A stretch of DNA of 64,000 bases from assembly GCA_021234535.1 (NCBI GenBank), contig CM037830.1, positions 35,712,937 through 35,776,936 on the forward strand. Reading direction: 5' to 3'. The position numbers were made by a program, and so were the translations under genes. The notes beneath the pieces were generated by a model. The model made no database searches. It was not told the origin of the DNA and worked only from the letters and a program-made list of their open reading frames with translations. This document shows, piece after piece, positions 26,531 through 39,116 of this stretch; the first letter of the stretch is position 1; the number at the start of each line of letters is the position of its first letter. Source of the stretch: Stichopus chloronotus (Eukaryota > Echinodermata > Holothuroidea > Aspidochirotida > Stichopodidae).

Positions 26531-27172
26531 ATTTTCTCACAAATATTCTAACAATGGAAAACCTTCATATATCAGGTACGTATCCAAAGTGAATAAAAAA
26601 TTCATAACATACTCCGCTTAGTCTTGCCGTTATTCATTCATCCCACCTCCCATTTACTTTCGTTCCGCCCACCTGGCCTGAAAGTGCCCTCTTTGTGAAG
26701 ACTGTACCCCCCTCCATTACAAAATTTTGGATCTCCTCCTGCTAAGGTAGTACACGTAGCAGTGTAGTGTCGTAAAGTGTCCCACGCTACTGCGGTAACG
26801 TCGCCACCCACGTGGAAAAATAATCCAACCAGTAGAAATTGGGGACCATCACCCAACAGGTATTACCCTAGCAACGGCCCTGAAGTAGGCGCTCATAATA
26901 AAAAAAAAAAAGCGTTTTTTTTTCAAATGTAATGTCTGATTTTTTATTCTTTATTTTCTTTTTGCTTTTTTATGCTGTTTCCTTTCCTTACAAAGTAGTT
27001 ATTGTCATTGTCGATTATTGAGACATATTTCGTCCATGAACAACTTAGCGGGTACAATAAAAAAAAAAAAAGAAACTTCAGACCAAACATAATCCTCTCC
27101 TTCTGGTTTTTCCGTTCGCACACAATCACTAAATGTCAAACCACTTCAAGGTTGCACTCGTCAACATCCGAC

Positions 27173-27533
27173 TTAAAGGGACTAAATGATGCGTTTGTAT
27201 TGTACAGAAACCAATCTTATTTTTAAGACCGATGTTTGTAGATATGGAATGATAGATCGTTCAAATTGAGAAGGTCGGTGGCCTCCTTTTCAAGAAATAA
27301 GTTTTCCGGAGATGGAAATTAAGTTATTAGTTGCTCAAGAATAATTCGTTCACCCAAACTTTCCAAAATTCAAATGAGACGTCTTCCGTTGCTCAGTCAC
27401 GTTCATAATATGTTGAGGAGATGAACGGTTTTTGCAGATGCTCATTGATGTAACACTGAACTTTTTTAATACTGGCTACAGCCATTTTCTTTGTCTGCCA
27501 TGTTGGTGTAATCTAATCACCATTTCCCTTTAA
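27173..27533 (-). mobile_element. MITE-like element, copy 4 (diverged)
   Basis: TTAAAGGG at the left and CCCTTTAA at the right enclose about 360 bp in the same orientation as the copy at 23005. Shared blocks include TTCACCCAAACTTTCCAAAATTC followed by CAAATGA. The terminal repeats are more eroded than in copies 1 and 2. Confidence 0.65.
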
Positions 27534-30500
27534 ATAAACCATAACGATCCCGGAAAACATGTCGAAACAGTTGTCGTATTAATAGGAACCTTTGGGAGAA
27601 CTGTTGCAATCCTGTTACCAGTATATATCGAGTTTGAAATAGCCAACTTGAAGTTGTTTATTGACAACTATGGTATACAATGATACCAGTGTTCACAGGC
27701 AAATTCAGTTCTGATTAATAAACCGATAGGTAAAGAAATTTGCCAAAGGAACCGGCATAACACTGCTTAAGGTAAGTGTGGTCATCTTCTGTCGTAGGCC
27801 TTGCTCCAGTTGTCATCACTCAACTGCAACCAAACGTCCTAGCCTGATCCATCTTATGGCGTATATAGTGCATAAGGAAGGCAGCTTGTTTGGATACCTT
27901 GAAATTGGAGGCCAATTTCACATGCATGCAGCTATACTAAATTGGAAGACTGAATGAGTCTGTGGGCTGCACAGGGTATGGTGGATTTACTTCCTACACA
28001 GTCATTTGTCCCTGAGTTACAGTGTACCTAAAGCAGAGATTTAGAACTATATAGGCCCCTAGGTCGATGTTTAAGGTCAAGCATTGTCAATCATTGACTT
28101 CTTAAGCTGGCCTATGCAACGTTAGTTAAAATTTCTCGAAGGAGTTCTCCAATCGCAGGCAAGACATTTCACAGTAGGATGGAGGATGTTTGCCCTGGAA
28201 ATTTTGCAAATTGCTCTGATGGCCCCCTTTCACCACGATAGCACTCAGAGCGACTGGGCGGGTGTTAATTGGGTCCCCCCACAAACTATAAAGGAAGATT
28301 GTTTCGGGAGTTTCAATTTAAACTTGTATTGGGTTGATACATTGGTGAGTGTCGAAATTTGGTTTGCCCCATATCAAGCTACCAATTCCTTGCTAACCCC
28401 ACCCTACATTCAGAAGAAATAGCAATGCCTCTTTTGGGATTTACAAAGGTGTCTATTACCTTGTCGATGTCATTTTAAGGAACCCCATTTGCACAAGACC
28501 GTTCAGTATTAATTAAAGCTATGCTGCTGAGCCTGTCTTCACCCAATAAACGCCCATTCCGCTGTGCACGAAGTTGCTGGAATCACAGCAAAAATGTGTT
28601 CAAGCCCGTGATTTTATGCCTGGCAGCATTGAGATCAAGTCATTACGAGAACGCAAACATCGCTGCCCGCCGCACTGGCCACTGCACTGTCCTCTTGCCA
28701 TAAAATTACGAGGCTCAGAACCCTAAAATGAGCATGTTCGATGTTCCAGGAAGGCTGCAGTGGGCCAGACATCGGCCTTTTACGCCTACGTCCCCAGTTC
28801 CATTGGACCCCGTCTCCCAGGACGGTGATCCATTGAGGACCCCACTGTCACAGAAGTCTTGATACGACACTGCATGGGAACTGTTGTAGCGATATATCCT
28901 TAATATTTACAAGTGCTCACGTAGGTAGATTGAGTGTATTTGACATATCCTTTAGGTATATTTTAATTTATTTACCTTCATTTTTGATAGTGCAATCCCT
29001 CCTTCTTCTTCCCCCACCGTTTAGTTTGCACACTGCAGTAAACCTTATTTGCCGTACGTTGTCCAACTTGACATTTCTGAGTCGTTATAATATGGAAATT
29101 CCTGGTTCGAAGTCATAGCAAAAGCTGGTGATTCTGTCTCTAGACGTGAATTAATAAACTTCAACTTCTCTCATAAGATTGTTAGTAAAGAGAATAATCT
29201 GTCTGGATGGTTTACACCTATTTCTGTTTCAACATTAAAACTGACTAGTTTTTTTTTTTTACAAATTCCGATAGGATGTTAATATTCTTGAATGTCCTAT
29301 AGTAGTCGGGTACTTCATTCCTGTTTGGGTGCGTATTCATCACCATGGCATTTTATGGAGTGTTTAGTCTTCATGTGCCAATCAACCTCTTATATGTTAT
29401 CTTATTCAATTCAGGGTAAAGTCTGTAGATCAGCTTTGGTCTGAAATGGAGCAGATACTTGCAGTCCTTCCATTCCCGGAACTTCAAAGTGATATAACAG
29501 CCTACATACGTATCCGAATGATAATACAATAAAGAGCCGTGCAGATAAAGTTTAAAAAAAGGAAAAAAAAAAGTTTAAAGATAAAGTTATCGTGCAGATG
29601 ATAGGAAAATACTCCGCACATTCTATGAAAATGTTTGCTTCTTAGGTTCTGAATCGGTCTTGTTCATGTTGTAAACATTATCGGCAGATGCTAAGGCATT
29701 TTCAGTTTCCTGTAGTTGCGCACCATGGATGGTTTGGTCTGATGACACTTTTATCTAACCATCCATCAGTGACAACCATTGGCGTCGATTTGATGTCTGA
29801 AATGTGGACGGTGGGGCGGGGTATCTGAGCTAAACTCCTCTGATATTGGTGACATAACCTTTTGTTTTCATGGGGGGGGGGGGGACGACTCGATCCGCAG
29901 GAAAAAAAAAAGGTTGAGGTGGATAACAAGCAGCAATGACTCCATCGGTTGGCGCGTAACATACAGAAAAAAACTTTTACATTAAAAAGCTTTTCACATT
30001 CTACGAAACGGCACTTTCAGTCTCTCTTACATTGTTCATTTCATTTGGGCCTACGAGTGAGTTTTCTTCATTTTCTTTTACATAAAGGTTTGGAATTCCA
30101 CTTGCACTAAAATATATTTTAGTTTGTCGTTTATAGTTTCAAGTCAGAAAATGTGCGTTTACGGGTTTACCGTATGTGATAGTGTCACCCATCCAAAAGA
30201 GTGTTTGTATGTTGCGGGGGGGGGGGGGGGGGCAAATCAACGACAACAGTCTTTTTTTTATCTTATCGGTATTACCCTCAAAATGCTACATAATTAGGAA
30301 TGTTTCTGCATTTCGTTTCATTTTATTTTAGTATTTTTATTTACTTTCTGTAATTCGTCTTTGCCCATACGTACAGATTTCTGATACTTTTTAGGGGTGG
30401 GGTAGGGGTGTAATTTCCTAGCCAGCTACCTTGGTCAACTTGAAAATTGAATATTAAAGGAACTGAAGAAACGAACTGGTCAACTTGAATGTAATAAGTA

Positions 30501-31389
30501 CGGATGATGTGGAAAACAGTTTCAAATTTGTAGCATATTTAGCATGATGTTATCTGGTGCCGTTACGTATATGACCATTACGAATGAGAAGTGAAAGATG
30601 TTTGGATGTCATGAAACAAGGGGGTAAAAGGTGTTCTTGGCTATTCGGTTGGTACCATTGGTCAATTTATGACTCGAAAATTATTGCTGAGTTCCCATTT
30701 CACAAATATGTTCAGTAGTAAATTAGTGTGCGAACAATTACTTAATGTGGCTAATTTGGTGTACCCTTTACTTCACGGGGAATGAAACGACAGACAGTGT
30801 GAGTTTGTATAGGAGTTCCAACTCAAATAATAAGTAAATAATGTTTTGCTGGAATTTTATATCAGAGTGTTTCAACCTGCTTAATCTGAAATTAAAAGGA
30901 AAAACAAAAATCGTGCATGCCAAAATTTTGTCCTAACAGAAAGGACATTTCTCGCTTCTTACACCCCGGGTTTAATAATAGGTTGCGATGTGGGTCTAAT
31001 ATGAGGCGCCCTCACTTTTTCCGTTCTGCGTACGCTTTACCATTAGAAACCTCACATGATTGTAAACACAAAGTTTGTTTGGCCTTCTGTCGTTTGAAAA
31101 CAAAATACGATTAAATTAATGAAATCATAAAACGACCGATGTTCAAAAACGTCACACGTGGGAAAGTCTGAACGTCCTTGATGTTAGGGCGCCAAACCTC
31201 TCATGGCGAGAAAATCACTACCTCAGATCATCCTACGTTACAATTAGGCATTGACTACAGTGCACCGAATACATTAAATTAGCATTGTCTTTTGACAATG
31301 AAGTATGACTACTATTGCTAAATGAGATCGAGACTGTAACATGCTGTGACCAGCATCAAAATATTTCATCTACATATCTTGTTCATTTG

Positions 31390-31665
31390 GTTCCCGGCAA
31401 ATTTCTCTACAACAATTACCCCCTTACAATTCCCCTCCGACAACACCACTCCAAAGACAATTCCTTACTCGGACAATTTTCACTCGGACAATTCCGCTCA
31501 TCTACCCTAAACTCCACCTTAAGCCTTTATCTAAAGAAATTAGCCAGGGGAGTATTGTTCGCGGGACAATTTTCTGGGTTGGAAATTGTCCTGGGTGGGA
31601 ATTGTCCTGGGTGGGAATTGTCCTGGGTGGGAATTGTCCGGCGAAGTTGTCCGGGGCACTTTTCA
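31390..31665. repeat. GGACAATTCC-type repeat tract, locus 1
   Basis: Loose repeats of CGGACAATTCC/TTTC (31437-31500) are followed by the complementary unit GGGTGGGAATTGTCCT, a near-exact 16-bp tandem from about 31583 to 31639. Related tracts occur at 58800 and 59245. The ORF through it is a product of the repeat. Confidence 0.65.
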
Positions 31666-31934
31666 CTTTTGAGATTTTACAATGTATAAGAATTAAAAAA
31701 ATCAACCAGGACGCTGCTATAGGTGTAACCTGACACTTTGTAGTTGTATACTATTGTCGTATAGTTTGTACATTTATGCATAGATTCACCGATAAAAGTA
31801 TAAGTAATATGTCCATCGCATGATACATCTCAGTAATTTAACCCAAAAGTGTGCTCGAGTATGCGCATTTATGCAAATACTACGTAAAGATGACGAAGAT
31901 ATACATTTACTTCCTGGGGACTGTTAACCTCTAT

Positions 31935-33545
31935 ATGTGATAAGTAACTATAAATGTAATACCCACCATAAATGACATAAATTTTGAGCATAAGCCGAAT
32001 GCCCACCATAAATGTAATAATTTTTTAACAACAAATGTAATAAACGACCTACCATAATTGTAATAATTTTCAACCATAAATGTAACCCTCTGACCCCACT
32101 AGAAATGTAATAATTTGAACTACAAATGTAGTCATGATAAATGGTGGGACTGTCGCAGTGGCATAACGATGAGTCTAAGAACCCCTGGGTCCAGCCAAGG
32201 AAGGGCCCATGGCTGCTGCGGAGAATCAACCTATGTGCGCGAAAGGCACATCATGAGCGCGGAGCGCGAAGTGCAAAGGCGTGGGTCCAAGGCCCTAAGG
32301 AGGGCCCCAGAACAAAGGTCCCCTGGGTTTCCCCGCCCGAGCCCATAGGACATTACGCCGCTGGACTGTCGCCAAAGCATCTTGTCTTGTTGGAACTTCA
32401 AAGTTTTCTTAGAAAATCAAGAGTGGGTCACTGTGGCAGGATGTGACCGACCAAACGGGTCTGTGTGGCACAACTTGGGTGTATATAATATTAAGTTAAG
32501 ACTGTACAAGGGAATGTTTTAGAGTGACAATCACAAAATACAAAATCTTCATCGGTCATGACGATAGTGTTAAGTCGTCAATAGAGCCGGATTTGGGCAT
32601 GGTCCATGGCGGCTCGTCCCCAGCATGCAAGAAACCTTGCTGAATGGAAACCCACAAAATTACAATATTGTGATTTGGCAAGAAATAAAAATCACTAGAA
32701 TCAGTTGGATAATAAACATGATGCAATTAATGTCGGAGTATGTGGGAAAAATTCCACTAACGATCTCGAAATTCCGACTCACTCGAAATTTCGAGATGTT
32801 AAGTCGAAATTTCGAGATAGAGGACTCCCAGGAAATTTAATTCTTGTCCACTCTCGTTCAACGTACTATCCTAACACACGCCTAGCCCATACATCCAAAT
32901 GAGCGACGATAAGACAGAACCCATAGTAAAGGTACGGCATAACAGGTCACGCACAGCTGAGGGTGGATGATGACGCTAATAGGAGTACCTGCGATGCGTG
33001 ACTGTTCAAAGTCATTCTCTCACATAACCGATGAAAGAAATATATGAAGCAAAATGAAATGTCTGACGTTTGACTGGAAACAGAAAAACCCAAATTTGTA
33101 TCTTTCTGAAAAATGAACTCAGAAACCCCGAAGAACCAAAAAAGAAATAGATCTAGTGAAAAAAATTAAAAAAAAAAAAAACATAGAATTTGCTATGCTG
33201 GATGCAACCTCATATGGCCACACCCACCTGATAAAGCATATAGTTCTACACGACAAACAGTCAGCTATTTGGTATCAGACGTAATATATGATGAATGGAA
33301 GAAAACTTCAGACTTAAAAGACAAGTTGATGAAATTTGGGTTTGGGGCCACCGAGTCCCACTTCGGCGTTTTTAGAATTTATTGCAGTTATGGTTAATAC
33401 TTATTAGCGTTTACGGTGTGTCACTTGCTACATCTATGTTTAGAATTTATGTCATTTATGGTGGGTGTTATAATTGCAAAAGTTATTACATATATGGTGG
33501 GTATTGTATTTATGGTTAATAAAAACATTTATGGGTTATTTATTC
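31935..33545. mobile_element. Foldback-like element with iterated ACCATAAATGTAAT ends
   Basis: The left flank (31935-32140) has many CCACCATAAATGTAATAA-type units. The right flank (33370-33545) holds the complement (ATTTATGGTGGGT, TTATTACATATATGGTGGG). The roughly 1.2 kb between is GC-richer at its left end and has no clear gene. Composite inverted ends around unique DNA suggest a foldback transposon. The exact termini and target duplication are not resolved. Confidence 0.5.
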
Positions 33546-33645
33546 CTATACCGACGATTTGTATATCTCACGAAATTAAACGCAGTCTGAATCCGAGAGG
33601 GTCCAAAATCATTTCATCCACTCTTTCTGTATTTTGTCTGTGCAG

Positions 33646-33692
33646 GGAATTTCTATCATACAGCGGTGAGGAGCTACGTGTTTTTTCCTAAG
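33646..33692 (+). other. 5' untranslated exon part of the fused secreted-protein gene
   Basis: The acceptor TTTTGTCTGTGCAG ends at 33645 and a 47-base leader precedes the ATG at 33693. The same arrangement and similar bases (GGAATT.CTATCATA) precede the third family member at 46538-46583. Homology reaches roughly 100 bases further upstream in both. A noncoding first exon is therefore expected upstream; I could not place it. Confidence 0.5.
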
Positions 33693-36600
33693 ATGAATGG
33701 ATTAAGATATTTTATTTTATTTGGGATATTATCGACCCAAATATCGGATGCGGGCATCGTCCGTAGATTCAGGAAACTGAGGAGGGAGGACAGTGACAGT
33801 GAATCAAATGGTAGTGATAGTGATGAACACGTAATAACCGAACCGCGTGTTACCATGGCAACCAAGCCGCAGGCTTCAGTGACAACTAGACCACCGACTC
33901 ATGTATGTAATGTAACCCAGCGGTATGCCGAACAGCGGGGATTCTTCATGAAAATTAATGATCCACATATCTGTGATAATTTTTTATCACATATAAACAG
34001 AGTAAAAATAGAATTGTTGCCCCAAGTGAAAGGATGTCTCAAGGCTGTAAAATGGCTGCAGGACACATTTAATACGTCATCAACATGTAAGTATATATAT
34101 ACATAGTATAATCAAGCAGACAGGAACATTTCATAAGAGTATATTTTTCGTGACCTCAATAAAGACGTTTACTACAGCTATCTCCAGTCTCTCGTAACGA
34201 AGCGAAAATGGTCTGAAAAGGGGGGACAAACACAGGAAGACAATTTGCTCAGTCCGATTAGCCTCTTTGGCGTTGTTATGTAAACGTTTTTTAGAACAAT
34301 CACGGTCGACGAATCGCCTTACTTAGCACTTGTAACATTAATGTACAGTTATATGCCAAAAGATAGGGTTTTAGCAAAATCCGAGCAACTGAAAAATGAT
34401 GGACAAAACCAGACTTTTGGCGGTGTGAGAAACAATCTTTTTAATGTAGCGCGATCCAACTTTGATTTTAACTTCATTTGCATAAGCTTTGTGAATAAGC
34501 AAAATGCATGGGAACATAAGATGGACCAAGATACAAAATTTTTCTCCACAATTGTTCTCTTCTCTAGAAAAGTCGGATGTAAGAAAAGACATTGTTTGAA
34601 GAGACATTGTCGATTTAATAACTTCCAGGGAATGTAACTTCTTAACCGTTTTTAATGATTATACATTACATGTATGACACATATGTACACATAATGCAAC
34701 TTTCGATTTTTAACCATAAGACTCAGTACGTCCAAGGTTTCACAGACTGTTTTAGAAGGTGAATCCAGGAATCATTTCCATTTTAATGAATTTTTAAATT
34801 GAACGAAGGAACGATTGTAATTGTAACGGGTGTAATTCTCATGCAAGAAAAAAAAAACAAACTTACCAGGCAAGTTGTCCCTTCACTTCTTGATATGTTA
34901 GAGGTTCATGTCCTCATACTCTTCCAATTTAATTTATAAAATACTTCAATTCCATTGTTTGCTTCACATTACAGTTGAAGGCTCCACTAAACATGTGTAC
35001 GATAAAATCGTTTGTCGGGGTCCTAAGGAAGCGAATTGTAACGACGAAGACAACGACAGTAAGAAGGTCTGTGGCAAGATGGGAGATGAGTACAAGTTCT
35101 TTAGAAGTAAATGTCACCAATGCGCCCATAGCTGCAGAGAGGTCGTGAGAGGCGGAGAATATTACAAAACTATCAAGAACAAGAACAGGTGCAGACGTAG
35201 GTGGTCATCGATGGTGAAACATACATTGAAATAAATCTGTACATCATACCGATTCTTTCAAACACTATACATAAAATCACATGAAGTACATCAGAGAAGT
35301 GAATGCATTCCTTGTAATCAAAGTCTGGGTAAACCGTCTGACAATGGAGGAGGGGGGGGGGGGGGTGAGGTGAGGGTTAAATGTCCAAAAGCCACTCTGA
35401 AAATATCTGAAGGGCAAAGTATCAAGAATTTCTTTTTTAAGGTAAAGAAACCCGACCCTCCCTGCAGTGTCAGGTTTGACAATTTAATTTTATCGCACAC
35501 TGATGTAGAGAGACAGATTGCGAACGGAAGAGAAGAGCAGCAGAGCCAGCCGTTCTCAACTTCAAGTTGTTTTCACAAGCCGCATCAATGGAACTGATTA
35601 CATAAAACAAAAACTTTTCAGTTACGCCACAAAGTCTTTAGATAGCTACCAGAGATCTACGGCAAACGCATCCAATCCCTCGCCTAGCTTATGCGAAGGT
35701 GTATTGATTAATTTATTAGTTTAGGAACTATTTCCCCCTTCTAGTCGTGCTATTGTCTTTTAGATCCACACAGTTGTTCTTTGTTGGTTAGGGGCTTAAA
35801 ACCGGTTCCTCAGAGCCATAAGTCCAATGATTGTCTTAGGTATGGTCTGTTATGCCCTTGGTAGTGCTTATTCATGCCTTACAGTCAATAATTTCTCATT
35901 CCATGATCTTCCGTGGCTTGAAAAGGACTCTGTATTGTAGTGTATGAATGTTTCGAGGGGCTGGAAGGGGGGGGGGGGGGAACTGGGGTGAGGCACGTTG
36001 TAACGATAGCTGTAGAAATCCAAAGTTTTATCCTCTTATGTGACCTCACCCCTTCCTTATCATCCGAAGAAACTTTACTCTCACGGCTGCTTCATACTCC
36101 GGTGAAGTGCGCTAAAGCCATATTAAAGGAGTATAGCAGTTTCGTGCTTTACTGCCACGCACGCACATATTGCTACGCTATAGGCAGATGTAGATCGAAC
36201 GACAGAGAACGTCGCACGGGGAGATGTGCACGTGTTAAATTTACTAGGCTATCCTCAAGGAGGGCGTTTCACTGTCTCTATATAGGAACCCTAATCCCGT
36301 GTAGAGCCATAAATCACTATATATAACCAATAATGGTAACTAATATATAACTGAAGAAAGTTCAAATATTCTTTACATTATCTTGGTAAAAATGTTATTT
36401 TTTTATCATTTTTAAGAAAGTTAAATAGCTTTCCCATATCGATTTATCATCGAATCGTTTTCTCTTCATCTGCAATCGATTTACCTACCAGATGATTACT
36501 CAAGATCGCCAGCTACGACTGATCCTACCGGAGCAACCCCGGGGGCTGATCTCGTAGGAACATCTATTGAGGCAACGGTCCTTCCGGCTGAAGCGACGAC

Positions 36601-37311
36601 TTCTCATCTGGTAAAAACATTTGAAAATCACAGTGACAGTGATTCACGCTCACATAGTGATGATAGTGATGAAGAGATGACAACCAAACCGCTCGCCACC
36701 GTGACGGCGAACCCACCGACTCATGTATGTAACGTAACCCAGCGGTATGCCGAACAGAGAGAATTCTTCATGAAGATTAATGACGTACATATCTGTGATA
36801 ATTTTTCCCCGGTTGAAAGGAACAGAATAAAAATTATATTCCTGCCCCAAGTGGAAGGATGTCTCAAGGCTTTAAAATGGCTGCAGGACACATTAAATAC
36901 GTCATCAACATGTAAGTATATGGAGATTTATCAACCGGGCAGGTAAATTCGTTTCCGTATAACAGTGTCGGTGAAATTATTAGTGACTAACTTAAGTCGT
37001 ATCATTTAATCGTAACGGTTTCTTTTCTTGTACTTTTCGAATTCCTTCTGATGTAGTTATCGCGATCTTAACTCTTGCTTCAAATTGCAGTCACGGGGAG
37101 CAGTGTGCCAGTGTACAGTAAAATCATTTGTCCAGGTCCTGGGAGACTGTGTCCGGAGGACGACGATGGTGAGATGGTTTGTGGTAAGATGGGAGATGAG
37201 TACAGGTTCTTCAGAAGTAAATGTCACCAATGCGCCCATAGCTGCAGAGAGGTCGTGGAAGGTGGAGAATATTACAAAACTATCAAGAACAAGAGCAGGT
37301 GCAGACGGTAG
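33693..37311 (+). CDS. Secreted two-module cysteine-rich protein, Kazal-like (fused tandem copies)
   Basis: Exons 33693-34086, 34975-35196, 36492-36911 and 37091-37311 join with consistent phases into 1257 nt, 418 residues plus TAG. A signal peptide (MNGLRYFILFGILSTQISDA) is followed by a basic RRFRKLRRE stretch, an acidic DSDSESNGSDSDE run and a Thr/Pro linker. Module A has three Cys (HVC, HIC, KGC) and module B seven. Exon 3 then adds a Thr/Ala-rich linker and a second A, and exon 4 a second B. Each A+B unit has ten Cys, an even number. Module B contains VCGKMGDEY, then C-x2-C, then a last Cys after IKNKNR. This resembles a Kazal protease-inhibitor domain with insertions. Sequons CNVT and NTSS occur in both A modules. 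A secreted role is clear; inhibitor activity is inference. An alternative is two separate genes, but the second A exon lacks a signal peptide and starts at a good acceptor. Confidence 0.66.
36492..36911 (+). CDS. Chimeric internal exon: mucin-like start, module-A end
   Basis: This exon starts after TTACCTACCAG in phase 1 (AT GAT TAC) and ends ACA T|GTAAGT like the first exon of each family unit. Its first half (SPATTDPTGATPGADLVGTS...) is close to the start of the mucin-like exon at 50886 (ATTAPVGATDEST...), even at DNA level (GCxACGACTGxxCCT...GGxGCAAC). Its second half has the acidic SDSDSRSHSDDSDE run and the 3-Cys module A of a signal-peptide exon, but no signal peptide. It therefore looks like a fusion of one unit's last exon to the next unit's first exon. 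Confidence 0.68.
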
Positions 37312-37926
37312 GTGGTCATCGATGATAAACAAAGTTAATTCTATGAAATCTGCGTTTCTAAGTCTGTCTGCAGTAAAGGTATCGATGTTACTGATTGGTT
37401 TATAGCAATATATCAGAAACGTATTTTCTGAGAATTATTTTAGTTGATGTCACGTTTACAAGCTATATCCAATTTTAGTATAGATAAACTGCGCTTCCTT
37501 TCATGCTATGCCAGAATTGCAGGACAGGATGCGTAATGGGTCTGGCAGGTTCTTTGTGACAAATACATGAACTTACTTGTTAAGACCGGGATGCATTAGT
37601 TCATTTCATAACGGCACGTCATGTGTTATGATACACAAAATTGAATTTGTTACTCTCTTCTCTGCTTCTTGTAATCTTTTTTTTTTTCTATTTTGTCACT
37701 CTGAGAGCGTTGTGGTTTCTGAATTTTGAATTAAGATGGGAGGAGGTAAGGAAAATTATTAGAACAGTATAAGATTTGTTTATGGTATTACTCTTAGTCA
37801 GACCAGTTTCATTTCCGATGGGGAAGTAACAGTTTACCTCAGTTTCTTCGTTTGTTTTTGTATTGCAAGAAAAAGTAACTTTTTCACAAGCTTTTTGTTT
37901 TAATTGTTTATACCATTCACCTGCAG

Positions 37927-38215
37927 ATGAGGAGTGAACGACCACAACTCTTCCTATGAACATCTACTCTTAACTCTTCCTCCTGAATCGGTTCAATTCT
38001 TGAGACGAATACTAATCCCGTAGTGACAACTCTCGAGGCTACGGACAATTTTCCTACATAGCAACAACTCAGAATCCAACGAATTCTCATATTTGAACAA
38101 CAACTATTGATATGGCGACTCCAAGTCCTGTAGAGACACCGTCCGCCTGAAACGGTGACTCCTCACATAGAGACAAATATTTGGATGACAACTCCAGTAG
38201 CAACTGTTCACCTCG
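37927..38215 (+). pseudogene. Decayed mucin-like exon relic
   Basis: The acceptor region CCATTCACCTGCAG is the same as the one before the intact mucin-like exon (50872-50885). The following bases (ATGAGGAGTGAACGACCACAA, then GTAGAGACACC, ACTCCTCACATAGAGAC, GACAACTCCAGTAGCAAC) resemble that exon but carry stops in every usable frame. Joined to the preceding exon (phase 2 after an extra G) it gives a TGA at once. It is what is expected of the tail exon of the second unit once translation stopped before it. Confidence 0.55.
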
Positions 38216-39116
38216 GCAATAGCGCTTACGTTTGACCGATCTATGAAGCTGGCTTTCCAGAATTCGTTGTTTTCTTTTTTTTGTAACATCCATGGTAAAA
38301 AAAAAAAACTATCCTTGATGAATATCACAAAATAACTATCCTTTATATCTGTCACCCTAAGTACTTTTCGAATTGATCGCTCTCTGATCTGTAATTTACG
38401 GATTGGCGGACGTCAGGTTTCCCTATGACATAGTTTTCTTTGGGGTTTCCCAAAAGCAGACACTTGTGACCATAAAATGAAGAGCTATACACTTTCAGCC
38501 TTTGTCTTGGACATAGTTTCTCTGCTTCACAGCAATGGACCAACCCAAGAACGAAGTGAAACAACATTACTGGAATAGCTTTCCGTCCAGTTCCATATTA
38601 TGTTTTCGAGGTAGTAAAAATGGTCACTATTGGTTTCGATTTTTACGCTGTGAACCAACCACCATGAGATATCTTTCCTGAGATTTACTTCTCGTATTCC
38701 TCAACACATTTGCACGTAGTAGAAAAATGCACATGCCTTTCTAATATGCTTTTCTCATTATAGACTTAACCAGCAGCGTGAACAATGTTTCAATGCCCCA
38801 CATCACTAAAGGAGAGTATAATCATATCAAAGGTGTCCTACTTACGGAACTGGATTGACTTGACGTGACATTTGATTTCATGGACAGGGTAACACTTTCA
38901 CACCATCGTTTTTTAAGGTGATCAAAGCATTTTCTTGTTTCTCTCTTCAGTGTGGGTCATAATATAGTGTTTGAATCATATCAGACGTTCAACTTTACCT
39001 GGGTTTATGGTTATGTTAAAAAGGATATTTCAGATTGAATAATATGGATGAGTTTTCATACCGAACTGTCGACACTAAAAGTCATTCTCTGCAACCACAT
39101 CATTTTTTTGTTTTAG

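Larger units (their letters stand above)
21831..31389. other. Gene-free region upstream of the lipase gene
   Basis: About 9.5 kb on both strands were read. No exon with coherent phase and conserved protein was seen. The region contains the repeats listed separately (22682-23451, 23005-23358, 24980-26530, 27173-27533) and poly-A, poly-T and poly-G tracts. The lipase promoter and any noncoding first exon must lie just above 21832, but no TATA or other decisive motif was identified. Confidence 0.6.

Noticed and set aside
31315..31689. 124-codon ORF
   Set aside because: Its second half is the 16-bp tandem repeat and there is no domain or splice context.
35197..35234. Reading module B exon of the first unit through to TAA at 35232-35234
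   Set aside because: The shared GTAGGT donor and phase-1 match to the exon at 36492 fit better; the extra residues differ among copies. It stays possible as a minor transcript.
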